The notes under the pieces were generated by a model. The model was given only the letters and a program-made list of their open reading frames with translations. It did no database searches and had not been told where the DNA came from. A stretch of 64,000 bases of DNA from PALSA-1003 sp963741315 (lineage in GTDB: Bacteria > Pseudomonadota > Gammaproteobacteria > Burkholderiales > Casimicrobiaceae): assembly GCA_963741315.1 (NCBI GenBank), contig CAVUHK010000002.1, positions 186,001 to 250,000 on the forward strand, read 5' to 3'. A program made the position numbers and the translations under genes. How positions within the stretch are numbered: position 1 is the first letter of the stretch; each line of letters begins with the position of its first letter. Below are positions 17,589-26,028 of the stretch, in pieces.

Positions 17589-18302
17589 GTGCGTCGTTCA
17601 TCCCCGCAGTCCGTCGCGCGCCCTGTCGCGCCCATGTTCGCGCGCGCCGTCGCGTGCGCAGCGCTGCTCGTCCCGCTGTTGGCCGCAGCGCCCGCGCAGG
17701 CCGAGCGCGCCGACCGCGACAAGCCGATCTTCTACCAGGGCGACACCGGCGGCGCCAATCTCGGCAGCAAGGATGGCGAACTGGTGGGCAGCGTCGTGAT
17801 CACGCAGGGCACGCTGACCATCCACGCCGATCGCATCACCTTCCGCCAGAACGCCGACAATTCGCTTTCGGCGACTGCGTACGGCAATCCGGTGACCTTC
17901 CGCGAAAAGCGCGACGGCATGGACGAGTACTACGAAGGTTTCGCGCAACGCGTCGTCTACGACGGCTCCAAGCGTTTCCTCGAGCTGTTCGACCGGGCGC
18001 TGCTCAAGAAGAGCAACGACGAGATCCGCAGCAACTACATCACCTACGATGTGGGCGCGGACGTGTTCAAGGCCGAGGGTCGTCCGGACTCGCGGCCGCC
18101 GGCCGACGGCGAAACGCCGCTGGGCTCGCGCGTGCGCGGCGTGTTCCAGCCGCAGCCGAAGGAAGACAAGGCGGTCAAGGACGCCAAGGGAACCGGTGAC
18201 GCGAAGGACGCGAAAGACACCAAGGCCGCGCCCGCGCCAAAGTCCAATCCGCCGCTGCCTCTGAAGAGCGACGCAACGCTCTCGCCGCAGACCACGAAAT
18301 GA
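17589..18302 (+). CDS. lptA: Periplasmic LPS bridge protein LptA
   Basis: LptA links LptC to LptDE across the periplasm. The mature OstA-like jellyroll begins after a signal peptide (ACAALLVPLLAAAPAQA) with DKPIFYQGDTGGANL and contains GSVVITQGTLTIHADRITF. From the GTG at 17589 it has 237 residues; an internal ATG (17634) is possible. The tail is unusual: about 50 residues of Lys/Ala/Asp-rich low complexity (DAKGTGDAKDAKDTKAAPAPK) after the fold. The stop codon lies inside a repeat. Confidence 0.91.
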   Translation: MRRSSPQSVARPVAPMFARAVACAALLVPLLAAAPAQAERADRDKPIFYQGDTGGANLGSKDGELVGSVVITQGTLTIHADRITFRQNADNSLSATAYGNPVTFREKRDGMDEYYEGFAQRVVYDGSKRFLELFDRALLKKSNDEIRSNYITYDVGADVFKAEGRPDSRPPADGETPLGSRVRGVFQPQPKEDKAVKDAKGTGDAKDAKDTKAAPAPKSNPPLPLKSDATLSPQTTK

Positions 18303-18376
18303 GCGACGCAGGGCCGCCCCAAGGCGCTCGCCCCCTCCGGGTGAGTTGGCGCGCAGCGCCGCTTCGGGGGGATCAT
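18299..18376 (+). repeat. Diverged copy (C) of the stop-codon-anchored repeat, with hairpin
   Basis: Starts ATGAGCGACGCAGGGCCGCC on the lptA stop codon and continues CCAAGGCGCTC, sharing the GGGCCGCCCCAAGG core of the repeats at 25363 and 39570. The rest differs: a CCCCCTCCGGG arm, a perfect GGCGC-GCA-GCGCC hairpin and a CGGGGGGATCA end. It fills most of the lptA-lptB gap. Confidence 0.45.
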
Positions 18377-18396
18377 TCAATGGTCGTACCCCCGCG

Positions 18397-19119
18397 ATGA
18401 GCACGCTGTCGGTCGAGGCACTGAACAAGCGGTACAAATCGCGAATCGTAGTACACGATGTGTCGCTCACAGTTGCCAGCGGCGAAGTGATCGGCCTGCT
18501 CGGACCGAACGGCGCCGGCAAGACCACCTGCTTCTACATGATCGTCGGGCTGGTGGCGACCGACGGCGGCGCCATCGAGCTCGACGGCCGCGACCTCACG
18601 CGCATGCCGATCCATTCCCGCGCGCGGCTGGGGCTGTCGTACCTGCCGCAGGAAGCGTCGATCTTCCGCAAGCTGACCGTGGCCGAGAACGTCCAGGCCA
18701 TCCTCGAGCTGCAGGGGATCGATACCGACGAGATCGCCAATCGACTCGACGCGCTGCTCGACGACCTGTCGATCGCGCACCTGCGCGACGCCTCGGCCGT
18801 CAGCCTGTCCGGAGGCGAGCGCCGCCGCGTCGAGATCGCGCGCGCGCTGGCCACCCGCCCGCGCTTCATCCTGCTCGACGAACCCTTCGCCGGGATCGAC
18901 CCGATCGCCGTCCTGGACATCCAGAAAATCATCGGCTTTCTCAAGGAACGTGGAATCGGTGTCATGATCACCGATCACAACGTTCGCGAGACGCTGGGTA
19001 TCTGCGACCGGGCATACATCATCAACGAAGGGCGGGTGCTGGCATCGGGAACGCCCGACGAAATTGTTTATAATGAAAATGTTAGAAAGGTCTACCTGGG
19101 AGAGCATTTCCGGCTCTGA
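18397..19119 (+). CDS. lptB: LPS export ATPase LptB
   Basis: Cytoplasmic ATPase of LptB2FG. The 240-residue protein carries Walker A GLLGPNGAGKTT, Q-loop LPQEASIFRKLTV, signature LSGGERRRVEIARAL, Walker B FILLDEPFAGIDPI and the C-terminal VRKVYLGEHFRL typical of LptB. The ATG at 18397 (MSTLSVEALNKRY) is chosen over an ATG 51 bases upstream inside the repeat. A TATAAT at 19069-19074 within the 3' end could give an internal promoter for rpoN. Confidence 0.96.
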   Translation: MSTLSVEALNKRYKSRIVVHDVSLTVASGEVIGLLGPNGAGKTTCFYMIVGLVATDGGAIELDGRDLTRMPIHSRARLGLSYLPQEASIFRKLTVAENVQAILELQGIDTDEIANRLDALLDDLSIAHLRDASAVSLSGGERRRVEIARALATRPRFILLDEPFAGIDPIAVLDIQKIIGFLKERGIGVMITDHNVRETLGICDRAYIINEGRVLASGTPDEIVYNENVRKVYLGEHFRL

Positions 19120-19143
19120 TATTGTTGTCGGAGCCCCGATACC

Positions 19144-20583
19144 ATGAAACCCACGCTACAGCTCAAGCTCAGCCAGCATCTGACGCTGACGCCCCAGCTG
19201 CAGCAGTCGATCCGGCTGCTGCAGTTGTCGACGCTTGAGCTCAACGCCGAAGTCGAGCGTCTGCTGCAGGAAAATCCGTTGCTGGAGAAGGCCGACGAGG
19301 ACGAGGGCTCGGCGCCGCCACAGGAATTCGCGCCGACCATGGTGACGGTGTCGAGCACCGAGGCGCAGAACGACAGCTCCGAAGCATCGCCCCCTGCCGA
19401 CTTCGACGTCATGGCCAATTCCGGAGGCGACAGCGACTGGGGCCGGTCCTCCGGGTCAGACGACGACGACGATGACCATTTCTCGCCGCAGCAGGTCGCC
19501 ACTTGCTCACTGCGCGATCACCTGAACACGCAGCTGACACTGCTCAACCTGCCGCTGCGTGACCGGCAGATCGCGTGCGCCATGGTCGATGCGCTCGACG
19601 ATGACGGATATCTCACGACCTCGCTCGAGGAACTGCTGGAGGTGTTTCCCGAGGAGCTCGGGCTCGACGCGGACGACCTGGCGATCGGCTTGCGCCACCT
19701 GCAGAATCTCGAACCCGCAGGAGTCGGCGCGCGCGACGCCGCCGAGTGCCTCGCGCTGCAGTTGAAGGCGCTGCCCGCGTCGACGCCGTTTCGCACCGAG
19801 GCGTTGAAACTTGTCGAGCATCACCTGCCGTTGCTGGCGGCGCGCGATTTTGCCAAGCTCAAGCGCCTGCTGCACACCGACGACGACGGCATGCGCGGCG
19901 TCCGGCAATTGATCACCAGTCTCAATCCCCGCCCCGGCGCGGAATTCGCGCAGACCGAGGCCAATTACGTCATCCCCGACGTCGTGGTCAAGAAAACCCG
20001 CGGCCGATGGGTGGCGGCGCTCAACGAAGCGGCGATGCCCAAGCTGCGCCTGAACCGCATCTACGCCGATATCCTGACACGCAACCGCGAGTCGTCGAAT
20101 CAGCAGCTTTCGGCGCAGCTGCAGGAAGCGAAATGGCTGATTCGCAACGTCCAGCAGCGTTTCGAAACCATCCTGCGCGTATCGCAGGCGATCGTCGACC
20201 GGCAGCGCCACTTCTTCGACCACGGCGACGTCGCGATGCGCCCGATGGTCCTGCGCGAGATCGCCGAGATCCTCAACCTGCACGAATCGACAATTTCGCG
20301 CGTGACGACCCAGAAATACATGCTGACCTCGCGCGGCACGTACGAGTTGAAGTACTTCTTCGGCAGTCACGTCGCGACCGACACCGGTGGCGCCGCGTCG
20401 GCGACCGCCATTCGCGCGCTGATCAAGCAGCTGATCAGCGCCGAGGACAACAAGACGCCGCTGACCGACAGCCGCATCGCCGAGCTGCTTGGCGGTCAGG
20501 GCATCGTCGTCGCGCGCCGCACCATCGCCAAGTACCGCGAGGCGCTGCAGATTCCACCGGTCAACCTGCGCAAGGCCATCTGA
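19144..20583 (+). CDS. rpoN: RNA polymerase sigma-54 factor RpoN
   Basis: Sigma-54, directing RNA polymerase to -24/-12 promoters. The 479 residues comprise the Gln/Leu-rich activator-interaction region (MKPTLQLKLSQHLTLTPQLQ), an acidic linker (residues 50-120 with DDDDDDH), the core-binding domain and the C-terminal DNA-binding part ending with the RpoN box ARRTIAKYRE. It lies 24 bases after lptB and upstream of hpf-ptsN, the usual proteobacterial order. A likely client promoter is at 51063. Confidence 0.98.
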   Translation: MKPTLQLKLSQHLTLTPQLQQSIRLLQLSTLELNAEVERLLQENPLLEKADEDEGSAPPQEFAPTMVTVSSTEAQNDSSEASPPADFDVMANSGGDSDWGRSSGSDDDDDDHFSPQQVATCSLRDHLNTQLTLLNLPLRDRQIACAMVDALDDDGYLTTSLEELLEVFPEELGLDADDLAIGLRHLQNLEPAGVGARDAAECLALQLKALPASTPFRTEALKLVEHHLPLLAARDFAKLKRLLHTDDDGMRGVRQLITSLNPRPGAEFAQTEANYVIPDVVVKKTRGRWVAALNEAAMPKLRLNRIYADILTRNRESSNQQLSAQLQEAKWLIRNVQQRFETILRVSQAIVDRQRHFFDHGDVAMRPMVLREIAEILNLHESTISRVTTQKYMLTSRGTYELKYFFGSHVATDTGGAASATAIRALIKQLISAEDNKTPLTDSRIAELLGGQGIVVARRTIAKYREALQIPPVNLRKAI

Positions 20584-20604
20584 TTTTCATCAAAGGAGAG
20601 CTGG

Positions 20605-20958
20605 ATGAATCTGAACCTGAGCGGCCATCATCTCGTGATCACTCCCGCAATCCGCGACTACGTCATTGTCAAGATGGAGCGCGTGACCCGGCATTTCGAC
20701 CATGTGATCGACGTGAACGTGGTGCTTTCGGTGGACAAGCTCGAGCAGCAGATCACGGCGAACCTGCATATTCGCGGCAAGGACATCCACGCCGAGTGCA
20801 TCGACGCCGATATGTACGCGGCGATCGACGCGCTCGCCGACAAACTCGACCGGCAGGTGCTGCGCCACAAGGAAAAGGCCAACGGCAGCCGTCACGAATC
20901 CGCGGCGATGAAGCGCACGGCCACCGACGCGCCGCCGACGAAATCGCGCAAGAGCTGA
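20605..20958 (+). CDS. hpf: Ribosome hibernation promoting factor HPF
   Basis: A 117-residue short-form HPF/YfiA protein that binds the decoding centre of idle ribosomes. The N-terminal 95 residues form the S30AE domain (MNLNLSGHHLVITPAIRDYV, then DMYAAIDALADKLDRQV). The Lys-rich tail after residue 95 is not conserved. An AGGAG ribosome-binding site precedes the ATG, 21 bases after rpoN. Confidence 0.95.
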   Translation: MNLNLSGHHLVITPAIRDYVIVKMERVTRHFDHVIDVNVVLSVDKLEQQITANLHIRGKDIHAECIDADMYAAIDALADKLDRQVLRHKEKANGSRHESAAMKRTATDAPPTKSRKS

Positions 20959-20994
20959 CGCCGTTCGGCCCCGACTCGCCTCCCGCCCCTGCCG

Positions 20995-21459
20995 ATGAAT
21001 AGCATCGCACCGCTGCTGTCCGAGTCGAATATCCTGCTCGATGCCGACGCGACGACCAAGAAGCGCCTGTTCGAGCAAATCGCCGAGATGTTCGAGCGCA
21101 ACGGGCAGCTGTCGCGGTCGATCGTCTTCGATAGCCTGTCGGCGCGCGAACGGCTGGGTTCCACCGGCTTGGGCCAGGGCGTCGCGATCCCGCACGGGCG
21201 GATCAAGGGCCTCGCCAGCGCCATGGGCGCGTTCGTGCGGCCGCAGCAGCCCATCCCTTTCGACGCCCCCGACGGCCGGCCGGTCGCGCAGGCGTTCGTG
21301 CTGCTCGTTCCCGAGAAGGCGACCGAGGAGCACCTGCAGCTGCTCTCGCAGCTCGCGCAGATGTTCAGCGACAAGGCGTTTCGCGAACGCGTGGCCGCGT
21401 CCGCCGATGCGCCGACCCTGCACGCGCTGTTTACCGACTGGGCGCCAAACCCGCAATGA
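20995..21459 (+). CDS. ptsN: PTS IIA-like nitrogen-regulatory protein PtsN
   Basis: EIIA-Ntr, the terminal phosphate acceptor of the nitrogen-related phosphotransferase system. The 154-residue protein shows the fold and the phosphorylated histidine H67 in GVAIPHGRI. In this clade PtsN works with PtsP/NPr and HprK rather than for sugar uptake. The stop overlaps hprK by four bases. Confidence 0.95.
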   Translation: MNSIAPLLSESNILLDADATTKKRLFEQIAEMFERNGQLSRSIVFDSLSARERLGSTGLGQGVAIPHGRIKGLASAMGAFVRPQQPIPFDAPDGRPVAQAFVLLVPEKATEEHLQLLSQLAQMFSDKAFRERVAASADAPTLHALFTDWAPNPQ

Positions 21460-22415
21460 CCGATGGCGGTGCCCTGCGGCAGGTCAGCGTCGAGCGGCTG
21501 TTCGAGGACAACCATGACCGGCTGGGACTGACCTGGCTGGCAGGCCGCCAGGGCGGCAACCGGGTGCTGAGCGGCGAAGCCGCGCTCAAGCCGACCATCG
21601 GCCAGGTCGGCCACATGAATTTCATCCATCCCTTTCGCATCCAGCTCATCGGCGCGGCGGAAGCGAGTTACCTGCGCGCGCTGTCCGAGGAATCGCTGGT
21701 GGCGTCGATCGAGCGCCTGTTCACCACCGAGCTGGTGGCGATCGTCGTCGCCAATGGCGAGGCGGTGCCGTCGCACCTGCTCGACGAATGCAACAAGCAC
21801 CACATTGCGCTGGTGACCTCGCCTCAGCCTTCGCCGCACGTCGTCGACGTCATGCGCCTGTACCTGTCGCGCGTGCTGGCGGAATCGACAACGCTGCACG
21901 GCGTGTTCCTCGACGTGCTGGAAATGGGCGTGCTGATCACCGGCGCCTCGGCGATCGGCAAGAGCGAGCTCGCGCTGGAACTCATCTCGCGCGGCAACGG
22001 CCTGGTCGCCGACGACATCGTCGAGCTCTATCGCATTTCGCCCGACACGCTCGAAGGTCGGTGTCCTGCCGTGCTCAAGGATTTCCTCGAGGTGCGCGGC
22101 ATCGGTGTGCTCAACATCCGCACCATCTTCGGCGAGACCGCGGTGCGCCCGCGCAAGCTGCTCAAGCTGATGGTGCATCTCGAGGATCACGGCAACGAGC
22201 AGTTCTCCGAACTCGATCGCCTGCAGGTCAGCGCCACCTTTCAGGAGATCCTGGGCGTGCCGATCCGCAAGGTCACCATTCCGGTTGCGGCGGGCCGCAA
22301 CCTCGCGGTCCTGGTCGAGGCCGCGGTACGCAATTTCGTCCTCAATCAGCGCGGCATCGACAGCACCAAGGAGTTCATCGAGCGCCAGCAAAAGCTGATG
22401 GAGGACGGCGGCTGA
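21456..22415 (+). CDS. hprK: HPr kinase/phosphorylase HprK
   Basis: Bifunctional kinase/phosphorylase acting on a serine of HPr-type carriers. The 319 residues comprise an N-terminal domain and a kinase domain with P-loop GASAIGKSELALELI and the signature EVRGIGVLNIRTIFGE. In proteobacteria HprK is restricted to certain lineages and is usually linked to rpoN-ptsN, as here. Confidence 0.96.
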   Translation: MTDGGALRQVSVERLFEDNHDRLGLTWLAGRQGGNRVLSGEAALKPTIGQVGHMNFIHPFRIQLIGAAEASYLRALSEESLVASIERLFTTELVAIVVANGEAVPSHLLDECNKHHIALVTSPQPSPHVVDVMRLYLSRVLAESTTLHGVFLDVLEMGVLITGASAIGKSELALELISRGNGLVADDIVELYRISPDTLEGRCPAVLKDFLEVRGIGVLNIRTIFGETAVRPRKLLKLMVHLEDHGNEQFSELDRLQVSATFQEILGVPIRKVTIPVAAGRNLAVLVEAAVRNFVLNQRGIDSTKEFIERQQKLMEDGG

Positions 22416-22425
22416 GCATGGTGTC

Positions 22426-23262
22426 ATGGACCTGCTGCTCATCGCCGGTGTTTCCGGCTCCGGAAAGAGCGTTGCGCTGGCGGCGCTCGAGGACAGCGGT
22501 TACTACGCGGTCTCGATGCTGCCGCTGCCGCAGGTTGCCGGGCTCCTCTCGCACCTGAAGGCCACGCAGCAGCAGCGCGTCGCCATCGGGCTCGACGTCC
22601 GCACCCCGCCGCGCCTCGACGGCATCGCCGACGCGATCCGCGCGGCGCGCGACGACGGCTGGACCGTGCGCGTGCTCTATCTCGACGCCAAGACCGAAAC
22701 GCTGGTCAAGCGCTTTTCCGAAACGCGCCGCCGCCATCCGTTCTCCGACGACACCCGCACGCTCAAGGAAGCCATCGAGTTCGAGCGCACGCTGCTCACC
22801 GAGGTGCGCACGCTCGGCTACAGCTTCGACACCAGCGAACTGTCCGCGGCGGCGTTGCGCGCCTGGATCAAGGACTTCATCAGCGTCGATCCTTCGCGGC
22901 TGACGCTGCTGTTCCAGTCCTTCGGCTTCAAGCACGGCGTGCCGCTCGACGCGGACCTGGTATTCGACGTGCGCTGCCTGCCGAACCCGCACTACGAACC
23001 GGCGCTCTCCGCGAAGACCGGCCACGATCCCGAGGTGGTCGCGTATCTTGAAAGCCACCCCGAGACCGAGCGCATGTACGGCGACATCTACCACTTTGTC
23101 GCGGGCTGGCTGCCGGACTATGCGCGCGACAACCGCAACTACCTGACCGTGGCGATCGGCTGCACCGGCGGCCAGCATCGATCGGTGTATCTCGTCGATC
23201 GGCTGGCGCGCGCCTTTTCCGGTCGCTATCAAGTGCTCACGCGGCATCGCGAGCTGCACTGA
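22426..23262 (+). CDS. rapZ: RNase adapter protein RapZ
   Basis: RapZ (YvcJ family) binds nucleotide or glucosamine-6-phosphate; in enterobacteria it delivers the sRNA GlmZ to RNase E. The 278 residues have Walker A AGVSGSGKSVAL at the N-terminus, the SFGFKHGVPLDADLVFDVR block and the C-terminal IGCTGGQHRSVYLVDRL. Sits ten bases after hprK, the last gene of the rpoN cluster. Whether a GlmZ-like RNA exists here is not visible. Confidence 0.95.
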   Translation: MDLLLIAGVSGSGKSVALAALEDSGYYAVSMLPLPQVAGLLSHLKATQQQRVAIGLDVRTPPRLDGIADAIRAARDDGWTVRVLYLDAKTETLVKRFSETRRRHPFSDDTRTLKEAIEFERTLLTEVRTLGYSFDTSELSAAALRAWIKDFISVDPSRLTLLFQSFGFKHGVPLDADLVFDVRCLPNPHYEPALSAKTGHDPEVVAYLESHPETERMYGDIYHFVAGWLPDYARDNRNYLTVAIGCTGGQHRSVYLVDRLARAFSGRYQVLTRHRELH

Positions 23263-23281
23263 TCGGCGCGCCACGTTGCGC

Positions 23282-23287
23282 TAGAAT
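23282..23287 (+). promoter_or_regulatory. -10 box before ubiX
   Basis: TAGAAT followed by six bases and the GTG start of ubiX at 23294, the same geometry as at kdsD and 33271. No clear -35. Confidence 0.4.
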
Positions 23288-23293
23288 GGCCCG

Positions 23294-23933
23294 GTGAGCA
23301 AGCCGCGCATCGTCACCCTCGCCTTCACCGGCGCCTCGGGCATGCCCTACGGGCTGCGTACGCTCGAATGCCTGTTGGCCGCGCGCATCGAGGTCTACCT
23401 GCTCTATTCGCCGGCTGCGCAAATGGTCGCGCGGCAGGAACTCGACCTCACGTTTCCAACGCAGCCCGCTGCCGCCGCCGCGTATTTCGCCGAGCGTTAT
23501 CGTGCGGCGCCGGGGCAACTCACCGTATTCGGTCGCGAGGACTGGCTCGCCCCGGTGGCGTCCGGCTCCAACCCGGCCGATGCGATGGCGATCTGTCCCT
23601 GCAGCATGGGCACCGTCGGTTCGATCGCGGCGGGCCTCGCCGACAACCTGATCGAGCGCGCCGCCGACGTGATGCTCAAGGAACGGCGAACCCTGCTGCT
23701 GGTGCCGCGCGAAACGCCACTGTCCGCGATCCATCTGGAAAACATGCTCAAGCTTGCGCGGGCCGGGGCGGTCATACTTGCCGCCGGCTCCCGGCTTCTA
23801 CGACCACCCGCAATCGGTCGATGACCTGGTCGACTTCGTGGTCGCGCGCGTTCTCGATCAACTCGGCGTGGAGCACGAATTGGGTCCGCGCTGGGGCCGT
23901 CGACGCGCCGCCCCCTTCATCGAGCGCGCCTGA
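23294..23933 (+). pseudogene. ubiX: Flavin prenyltransferase UbiX, frameshifted
   Basis: UbiX makes prenylated FMN for the UbiD decarboxylase in ubiquinone synthesis. The first 160 residues are a normal UbiX (LAFTGASGMPYGLRTLE, ICPCSMGTVGSIAAGLADNLIERAADV, PRETPLSAIHLENMLKL). As written, the frame then turns into AGSRLLRPPAIGR and stops at 23824. The neighbouring frame continues the family sequence, PGFYDHPQSVDDLVDFVVAR, to a TGA at 23931. Removing one base near 23774-23778 (the A in GTCATACTT) restores a 212-residue protein. The lost part includes prenyl-phosphate-binding residues, so this is either a sequence error or a broken gene. The GTG start follows a TAGAAT box by six bases. Confidence 0.85.
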
Positions 23934-23945
23934 CGCGATTCGCCA

Positions 23946-24572
23946 ATGCTGCCCTTCCTGCGCGGCGCGAGCGCACGAGCGCCGACGACGCTGCCGCTGT
24001 TTCCACTCAAGACCGTCCTCTTTCCGGGCGGCATGCTGCCGCTCAAGGTGTTCGAGCAGCGTTACATCGAAATGACCAAGGCCTGCCTGAAGGATGAAAA
24101 GCCGTTTGGCGTGTGCCTGCTCAAGGAAGGCGAGGAAGTCGCCCGCCCGGATGCCATCGGCGAATTCGCGGGCATCGGCACGATGGCGCGCATCACGGCG
24201 TGCGATGTGCCGCAACTGGGCATCCTGCACCTGAAGACCGAAGGCGGCGCCCGCTTCCAGGTGCAATCGCACGTCGTCAACCCTGACGGGCTTGTCGTCG
24301 GCCTGGTCACCGCGCTCGCGCCGGAACCCGCGCTGCCGCTGCCGGAGGCCTACCAGCCACTGGCTGCGCTGCTCGAGCTCTTGGTCGAGCGCGTTGGCCG
24401 CGAGCATTTTGCCGGCGCCACCGCAACTGGCGATGCATCGTGGGTCGGCTACCGGCTCGCCGAATTGCTGCCGCTGCCGCTGGGCATCAAGCAGAGCATG
24501 CTCGAGATCAACGACAGCGAAGTGAGGTTGAAGGTGCTGGCGCAGTTTCTCAAGGACCAGGAAGTACTGTAG
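23946..24572 (+). CDS. LON-substrate-binding-domain protein
   Basis: A 208-residue protein formed only of the N-terminal Lon domain (PUA-like fold), without ATPase or protease. The pattern is LPLFPLKTVLFPGGMLPLKVFEQRYIEM and later PEPALPLPEAYQPLAALLELL. Stand-alone members are common in proteobacteria with unknown function, perhaps binding unfolded protein. It follows the ubiX reading by 12 bases. Confidence 0.88.
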   Translation: MLPFLRGASARAPTTLPLFPLKTVLFPGGMLPLKVFEQRYIEMTKACLKDEKPFGVCLLKEGEEVARPDAIGEFAGIGTMARITACDVPQLGILHLKTEGGARFQVQSHVVNPDGLVVGLVTALAPEPALPLPEAYQPLAALLELLVERVGREHFAGATATGDASWVGYRLAELLPLPLGIKQSMLEINDSEVRLKVLAQFLKDQEVL

Positions 24573-24595
24573 CCGCCGGAGCAGGTGGGTCGCGC

Positions 24596-24604
24596 TGATA
24601 TAAT
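24596..24604 (+). promoter_or_regulatory. Extended -10 promoter of yebC
   Basis: TGA-TATAAT: a perfect -10 with the upstream TGn extension, 35 bases before the yebC ATG. Likely the promoter for yebC-ruvC. Confidence 0.6.
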
Positions 24605-24639
24605 TTGCGATCGAAGCGACGCACCTCAGGACCGTCATC

Positions 24640-25368
24640 ATGGCCGGCCACAGCAAGTGGGCGAACATCAAGCACAAGAAAGCCGCGACCGACGCCAAGC
24701 GCGGCAAGATTTTCACGCGCCTGATTCGCGAGATCACGGTCGCTGCCAAGCTCGGCGGCGCCGATCCCTCGGGTAACCCGCGCTTGCGCCTCGCGGTCGA
24801 CAAGGCGCTCGACAACAACATGCCCAAGGACACCATCGAGCGTGCCGCCAAGCGCGGCGCCGGCGAGCTCGAAGGCATCAACTACGAAGAAGCGCGCTAC
24901 GAAGGCTACGGGATCAACGGCGCCGCCGTGATCGTCGACTGCCTGACCGACAACCGCGTGCGCACCGTCGCCGAAGTCCGTCACGCCTTCGTCAAGCACG
25001 GCGGCAACCTCGGCACCGACGGCTCGGTGGCGTTCCTGTTCAAGTACTGCGGCCAGCTCGTGTTCGCGCCGGGAACCAACAGCGACAAGCTGCTCGAAGC
25101 GGCTCTGGACGCCGGCGCCGACGACGTCGTCGACAACGACGATGGGTCGACCGAGGTGCTCACCGCGCCCAACGATTTCGTCGCGATCAAGGATGCGCTC
25201 GCCAAGGCCGGCCTCAAGCCCGAGTTCGCGGAAGTCACGATGAAGCCGTCGACCGAAGTGAGCTTCACCGGCGAGGACGCGGTGCGAATGCAGAAGCTGC
25301 TCGACGTGCTCGAATCGCTCGACGACGTGCAGGAGGTCTATACCAACGCGCTCATCGAGGAGGCATGA
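24640..25368 (+). CDS. yebC: YebC/PmpR-family protein
   Basis: A 242-residue TACO1/YebC protein beginning with the family signature MAGHSKWANIKHKKAATDAK. Members have been described as transcription factors and, more recently, as helpers of translation through proline stretches. The linkage to ruvC-ruvA-ruvB is widely conserved. The stop codon is the start of a 78-bp repeat. Confidence 0.97.
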   Translation: MAGHSKWANIKHKKAATDAKRGKIFTRLIREITVAAKLGGADPSGNPRLRLAVDKALDNNMPKDTIERAAKRGAGELEGINYEEARYEGYGINGAAVIVDCLTDNRVRTVAEVRHAFVKHGGNLGTDGSVAFLFKYCGQLVFAPGTNSDKLLEAALDAGADDVVDNDDGSTEVLTAPNDFVAIKDALAKAGLKPEFAEVTMKPSTEVSFTGEDAVRMQKLLDVLESLDDVQEVYTNALIEEA

Positions 25369-25440
25369 GCCCGCCGGACCGCCCCAAGGGCCTCACTGGC
25401 CAAGTGAGCCGCAGCGCGCAGCGCGAAGGTAATCCAGTGA
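25363..25440 (+). repeat. Stop-codon-anchored dispersed repeat, copy A
   Basis: Starts GCATGAGCCCGCCGGACCGC, where TGA is the yebC stop, and ends AATCCAGTGA, where GTG is the chosen ruvC start. About 88% identical by eye, with one indel, to copy B at 39570-39646 (minus strand), which joins hslV and the hydroxylase gene in the same way. In frame it would read MSPPDRPKG and SRSAQREG. Confidence 0.85.
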
Positions 25441-25955
25441 CCATCCGTCGTATCCTCGGTATCGATCCCGGGCTGCGCGTGACCGGATTCGGCCTGGTCG
25501 TCGTCGTCGGCACGCGCTTGCAGTACATCACCAGCGGCTGTATCCGCAATCCTTCCGGTACCTTGCCCGACCGGCTGAAAATCATCCTTCGCGATCTCGG
25601 CAGTGTCATCGCGGAGCACCACCCCACCGAAGTCGTCGTCGAGAAGGTCTTCGTCAACATCAATCCGCAATCGACGCTGTTGCTGGGCCAGGCGCGCGGC
25701 GCGGCGATATCCGCCGCCGTGCTCGCCGACCTGCCGGTCGTCGAGTACACCGCGCTGCAGATCAAGCAGGCTGTCGTCGGCAATGGCAAGGCCGCCAAGG
25801 CGCAGGTGCAGGATATGGTCATGCGGTTGCTGGCGCTGCCTGCCGCGCCGTCGAGCGACGCCGCCGACGCACTCGCCTGTGCGATCTGCCACGCGCACGG
25901 CAGCGCGACCTTCGGTGCGGGGTATCGCATGCGTCGCGGCAGGATGGTTGTTTGA
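25437..25955 (+). CDS. ruvC: Holliday junction endonuclease RuvC
   Basis: Cuts Holliday junctions with the RuvAB motor. The 172-residue protein begins VTIRRILGIDPGLRVTGFGL with the first catalytic Asp in GIDPG; the acidic triad continues in VVVEKVF and in SDAADALACAICHAH. The GTG at 25437 is chosen; an ATG at 25365 would add 24 residues encoded by the repeat (MSPPDRPKG...), which is not conserved in RuvC. Confidence 0.96.
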   Translation: MTIRRILGIDPGLRVTGFGLVVVVGTRLQYITSGCIRNPSGTLPDRLKIILRDLGSVIAEHHPTEVVVEKVFVNINPQSTLLLGQARGAAISAAVLADLPVVEYTALQIKQAVVGNGKAAKAQVQDMVMRLLALPAAPSSDAADALACAICHAHGSATFGAGYRMRRGRMVV

Positions 25956-25992
25956 CGCGCCGCCGAACCTTGCCTGGCAGGGCAGCCACGCA

Positions 25993-26001
25993 TGCCATAA
26001 T
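25993..26001 (+). promoter_or_regulatory. Extended -10 box of ruvA
   Basis: TGC-CATAAT, 27 bases before the ruvA ATG, in the 73-base ruvC-ruvA gap. Confidence 0.4.
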
Positions 26002-26028
26002 GCATATCTCGACACCGGGGCCTTGGCT

